This document shows, in pieces, positions 62,719 to 64,000 of a stretch of 64,000 bases of DNA. The stretch is taken from the NCBI RefSeq assembly GCF_016924755.1, contig NZ_JAFFJX010000011.1, positions 62,001 to 126,000 of the forward strand, read 5' to 3'. How positions within the stretch are numbered: the first letter of the stretch is position 1; every line of letters begins with the position of its first letter. Below the pieces are notes generated by a model. The model made no database searches and was not told the DNA's origin. It worked only from the letters and a program-made list of their open reading frames with translations. The DNA comes from Longitalea arenae. GTDB taxonomy: Bacteria; Bacteroidota; Bacteroidia; Chitinophagales; Chitinophagaceae. The position numbers were made by a program, and so were the translations under genes.

Positions 62719-62758
62719 AACGCCCATCCTGGTGTAACCGGGATGGGCGTTGTTTTTT
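62719..62758 (+). terminator. Intrinsic terminator after plsX
   Basis: Eleven-bp stem AACGCCCATCC / GGATGGGCGTT with an 11-nt loop, followed by GTTTTTT. Confidence 0.9.
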
Positions 62759-62875
62759 GGTTCAATGGTTAATTGTGGTTCTACTGGTGCCAGCTGCGCC
62801 GGCCGGCAGCTTATTTTTGGCTTTTGTGATTTTTGTAGATACCTTCCGCAGCCAACACACAATTGATATTTACAG

Positions 62876-63850
62876 ATGAATGAGATCATTGGTTACCTGA
62901 AGAACTACTTCCAATCCATCAACCGCACCGTTTTCCTGCTCATTACCCTGCTTGTAGCCATCGCCATCACCTGCAATTATACCCTTGGCATTGAACGTGC
63001 TATCGTTGCGTTTCAATCCTGGCCCCTGCGAATCGCCGGCTTTTTCCTGCTCTTTGCCTTTATCTTTTCCCTGGCCTGGCTGCTGCAATTTCTTCTGGCC
63101 CCGGAAACCATACCACTTTCCGCTGGCAGGCTCCCCATGCCCGCAGGACCGGAATCCGCCGGAAGCCGGATCTTTTTCATGCTGCTAATGGCAGCACCAG
63201 CTATTTTTGCCCTGAAGATCAGCTTTGACGTGGTCTCGCGTACCCTTACGGCGCCGTTAGCGTTTCCCTGGAACCAATATTGGTACAAGGTGCTCGACTG
63301 GCCATTAAAATTGTTGGTAGTAGCCCTGCCCGTGGTCGCCATCTGGCGCCTGGGCCGTTTTGATGATCCAATGGCCGGTTTGCAGGGCAAAGGGTTCCAG
63401 CTTCGGCCTTATCTGTTGTTATTGCTGTGTATGGTGCCGCTGATCGCCTTTGCGGCCACCCAGCCTGATTTCCTGCACACCTATCCCAAGGTGCAGCGCA
63501 TTGATGTGCTGGATCAATACGTGACCAATAGCCTTCCCTGGAAAGTGTTGTACGAGCTTTCTTATGGGATCGACTTTTTGACCATCGAATTCTTCTTTCG
63601 CGGATTTTTGGTGCTTGCATTTGCACGCTTTGCCGGTAAACATGCCATACTACCGGTAGCGGCATTCTACTGTGCTATACATTTCGGAAAGCCCCTGTTT
63701 GAATGTATCACCTCTTATTTCGGGGGCATCATTCTTGGCGCTGTAGTGTACAATACACGTAGTATCTGGGGAGGATTAATACTTCACCTCGGTATTGCCT
63801 GGCTCATGGAGCTGGCAGGCTACCTGGGGCATGTTTATAAAGGAGTGTAA
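62876..63850 (+). CDS. CPBP-family (Abi/CAAX protease-like) membrane protein
   Basis: 324 residues with about eight membrane helices. The C-terminal third carries the CPBP signature: EFFFRGFL near 241 (an ExxxR variant of EExxxR), FYCAIHFGKP near 262, and the SIWGGLILHLGIAW helix near 300. Such proteins cleave prenylated or other membrane substrates, or act in bacteriocin immunity. The double Glu of the first motif is reduced to one; activity therefore uncertain. Confidence 0.85.
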   Translation: MNEIIGYLKNYFQSINRTVFLLITLLVAIAITCNYTLGIERAIVAFQSWPLRIAGFFLLFAFIFSLAWLLQFLLAPETIPLSAGRLPMPAGPESAGSRIFFMLLMAAPAIFALKISFDVVSRTLTAPLAFPWNQYWYKVLDWPLKLLVVALPVVAIWRLGRFDDPMAGLQGKGFQLRPYLLLLLCMVPLIAFAATQPDFLHTYPKVQRIDVLDQYVTNSLPWKVLYELSYGIDFLTIEFFFRGFLVLAFARFAGKHAILPVAAFYCAIHFGKPLFECITSYFGGIILGAVVYNTRSIWGGLILHLGIAWLMELAGYLGHVYKGV

Positions 63851-63865
63851 AGCACCTATGCTGGA

Positions 63866-64000
63866 TTACAGCAAATAAAGATTTTTCTGTTTAATATAAG
63901 CACAAAATGGATATTCCCGGGCAATGGCGTTTAAACGGGCCACTGTTTCTTCGCTGGGCGGAGTGGGTTGTACATTCTCACGCAGGAGCTTATCTGCAAT
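63866..64000 (-). CDS. C-terminus of an unidentified protein (partial)
   Basis: Last 44 codons of a minus-strand gene running in from the right edge, ending with TAA at 63866-63868. The visible tail includes ARLNAIAREYPFCAYIK. Coding character is good (charged helix, no stop), but the family cannot be named from this piece. Confidence 0.6.
   Translation of the reverse strand: MADKLLRENVQPTPPSEETVARLNAIAREYPFCAYIKQKNLYLL

Overview
The window reads as chromosomal DNA of a Bacteroidota member, most likely family Chitinophagaceae. Supporting signs are a SusC/SusD pair with DUF4843 and PKD-like lipoproteins, a FecR-type anti-sigma factor and an ECF sigma factor, a Gld-type ABC transporter, a kdp operon that includes a porin and a split KdpD, TAnnTTTG-type -7 boxes, weak Shine-Dalgarno signals and many short-period intergenic repeats. 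I see no phage, insertion sequence, plasmid or CRISPR locus. The species assignment is an inference from gene content.

Layout. 1-8 kb: carbonic anhydrase and SulP (coupled), a Crp-type regulator with an AhpD-like protein, a HicB-like protein, RRM and cold-shock RNA-binding proteins, an M57 lipoprotein protease, and a class II tRNA whose body looks like tRNA-Ser but whose anticodon is UCU. 8-18 kb: a complete potassium uptake system on the minus strand (27-aa peptide, kdpF, kdpA, kdpB, kdpC, porin, KdpD sensor, histidine kinase). An NtrC-type response regulator lies upstream, with a credible sigma-54 promoter and paired palindromes between the two. 19-23 kb: response regulator, histidine kinase and an outer-membrane barrel receptor. 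23-35 kb: FecR, SusC, SusD, DUF4843, PKD-like lipoprotein, ABC ATPase and a GldF-GldG fusion, all on the minus strand. 35-40 kb: two overlapping MutS-like ATPases, an ECF sigma factor and a GH172-type secreted enzyme. 40 kb: a tRNA-Cys, a decayed fragment, and a second tRNA-Cys whose D arm is replaced by a perfect palindrome. 40-45 kb: nucleoside phosphorylase, dapF, corA, Nudix, and a secreted JAMM-like protein.

45-60.6 kb is the accessory part: an ABC exporter, GT9, GT87 and GT2 glycosyltransferases, three cobalamin-binding-type radical SAM proteins, one SPASM-type radical SAM protein, two methyltransferases, a nucleotidyltransferase-fold protein and an initiating sugar phosphotransferase. 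I read this as an unassigned biosynthetic locus, probably for a methylated, exported glycoconjugate or lipid. Its intergenic spaces hold unusual repeats, including a 400-bp stretch with exact 20-bp phasing. 60.8-64 kb returns to core genes: yceD, rpmF, plsX, a CPBP-type membrane protein and the end of an unidentified gene.

The strongest leads are the Ser-like tRNA with an Arg anticodon, the radical SAM/methyltransferase/glycosyltransferase locus, the sigma-54 wiring of kdp, the phased repeat at 50.9-51.25 kb, and the tRNA-Cys array altered by a palindrome.
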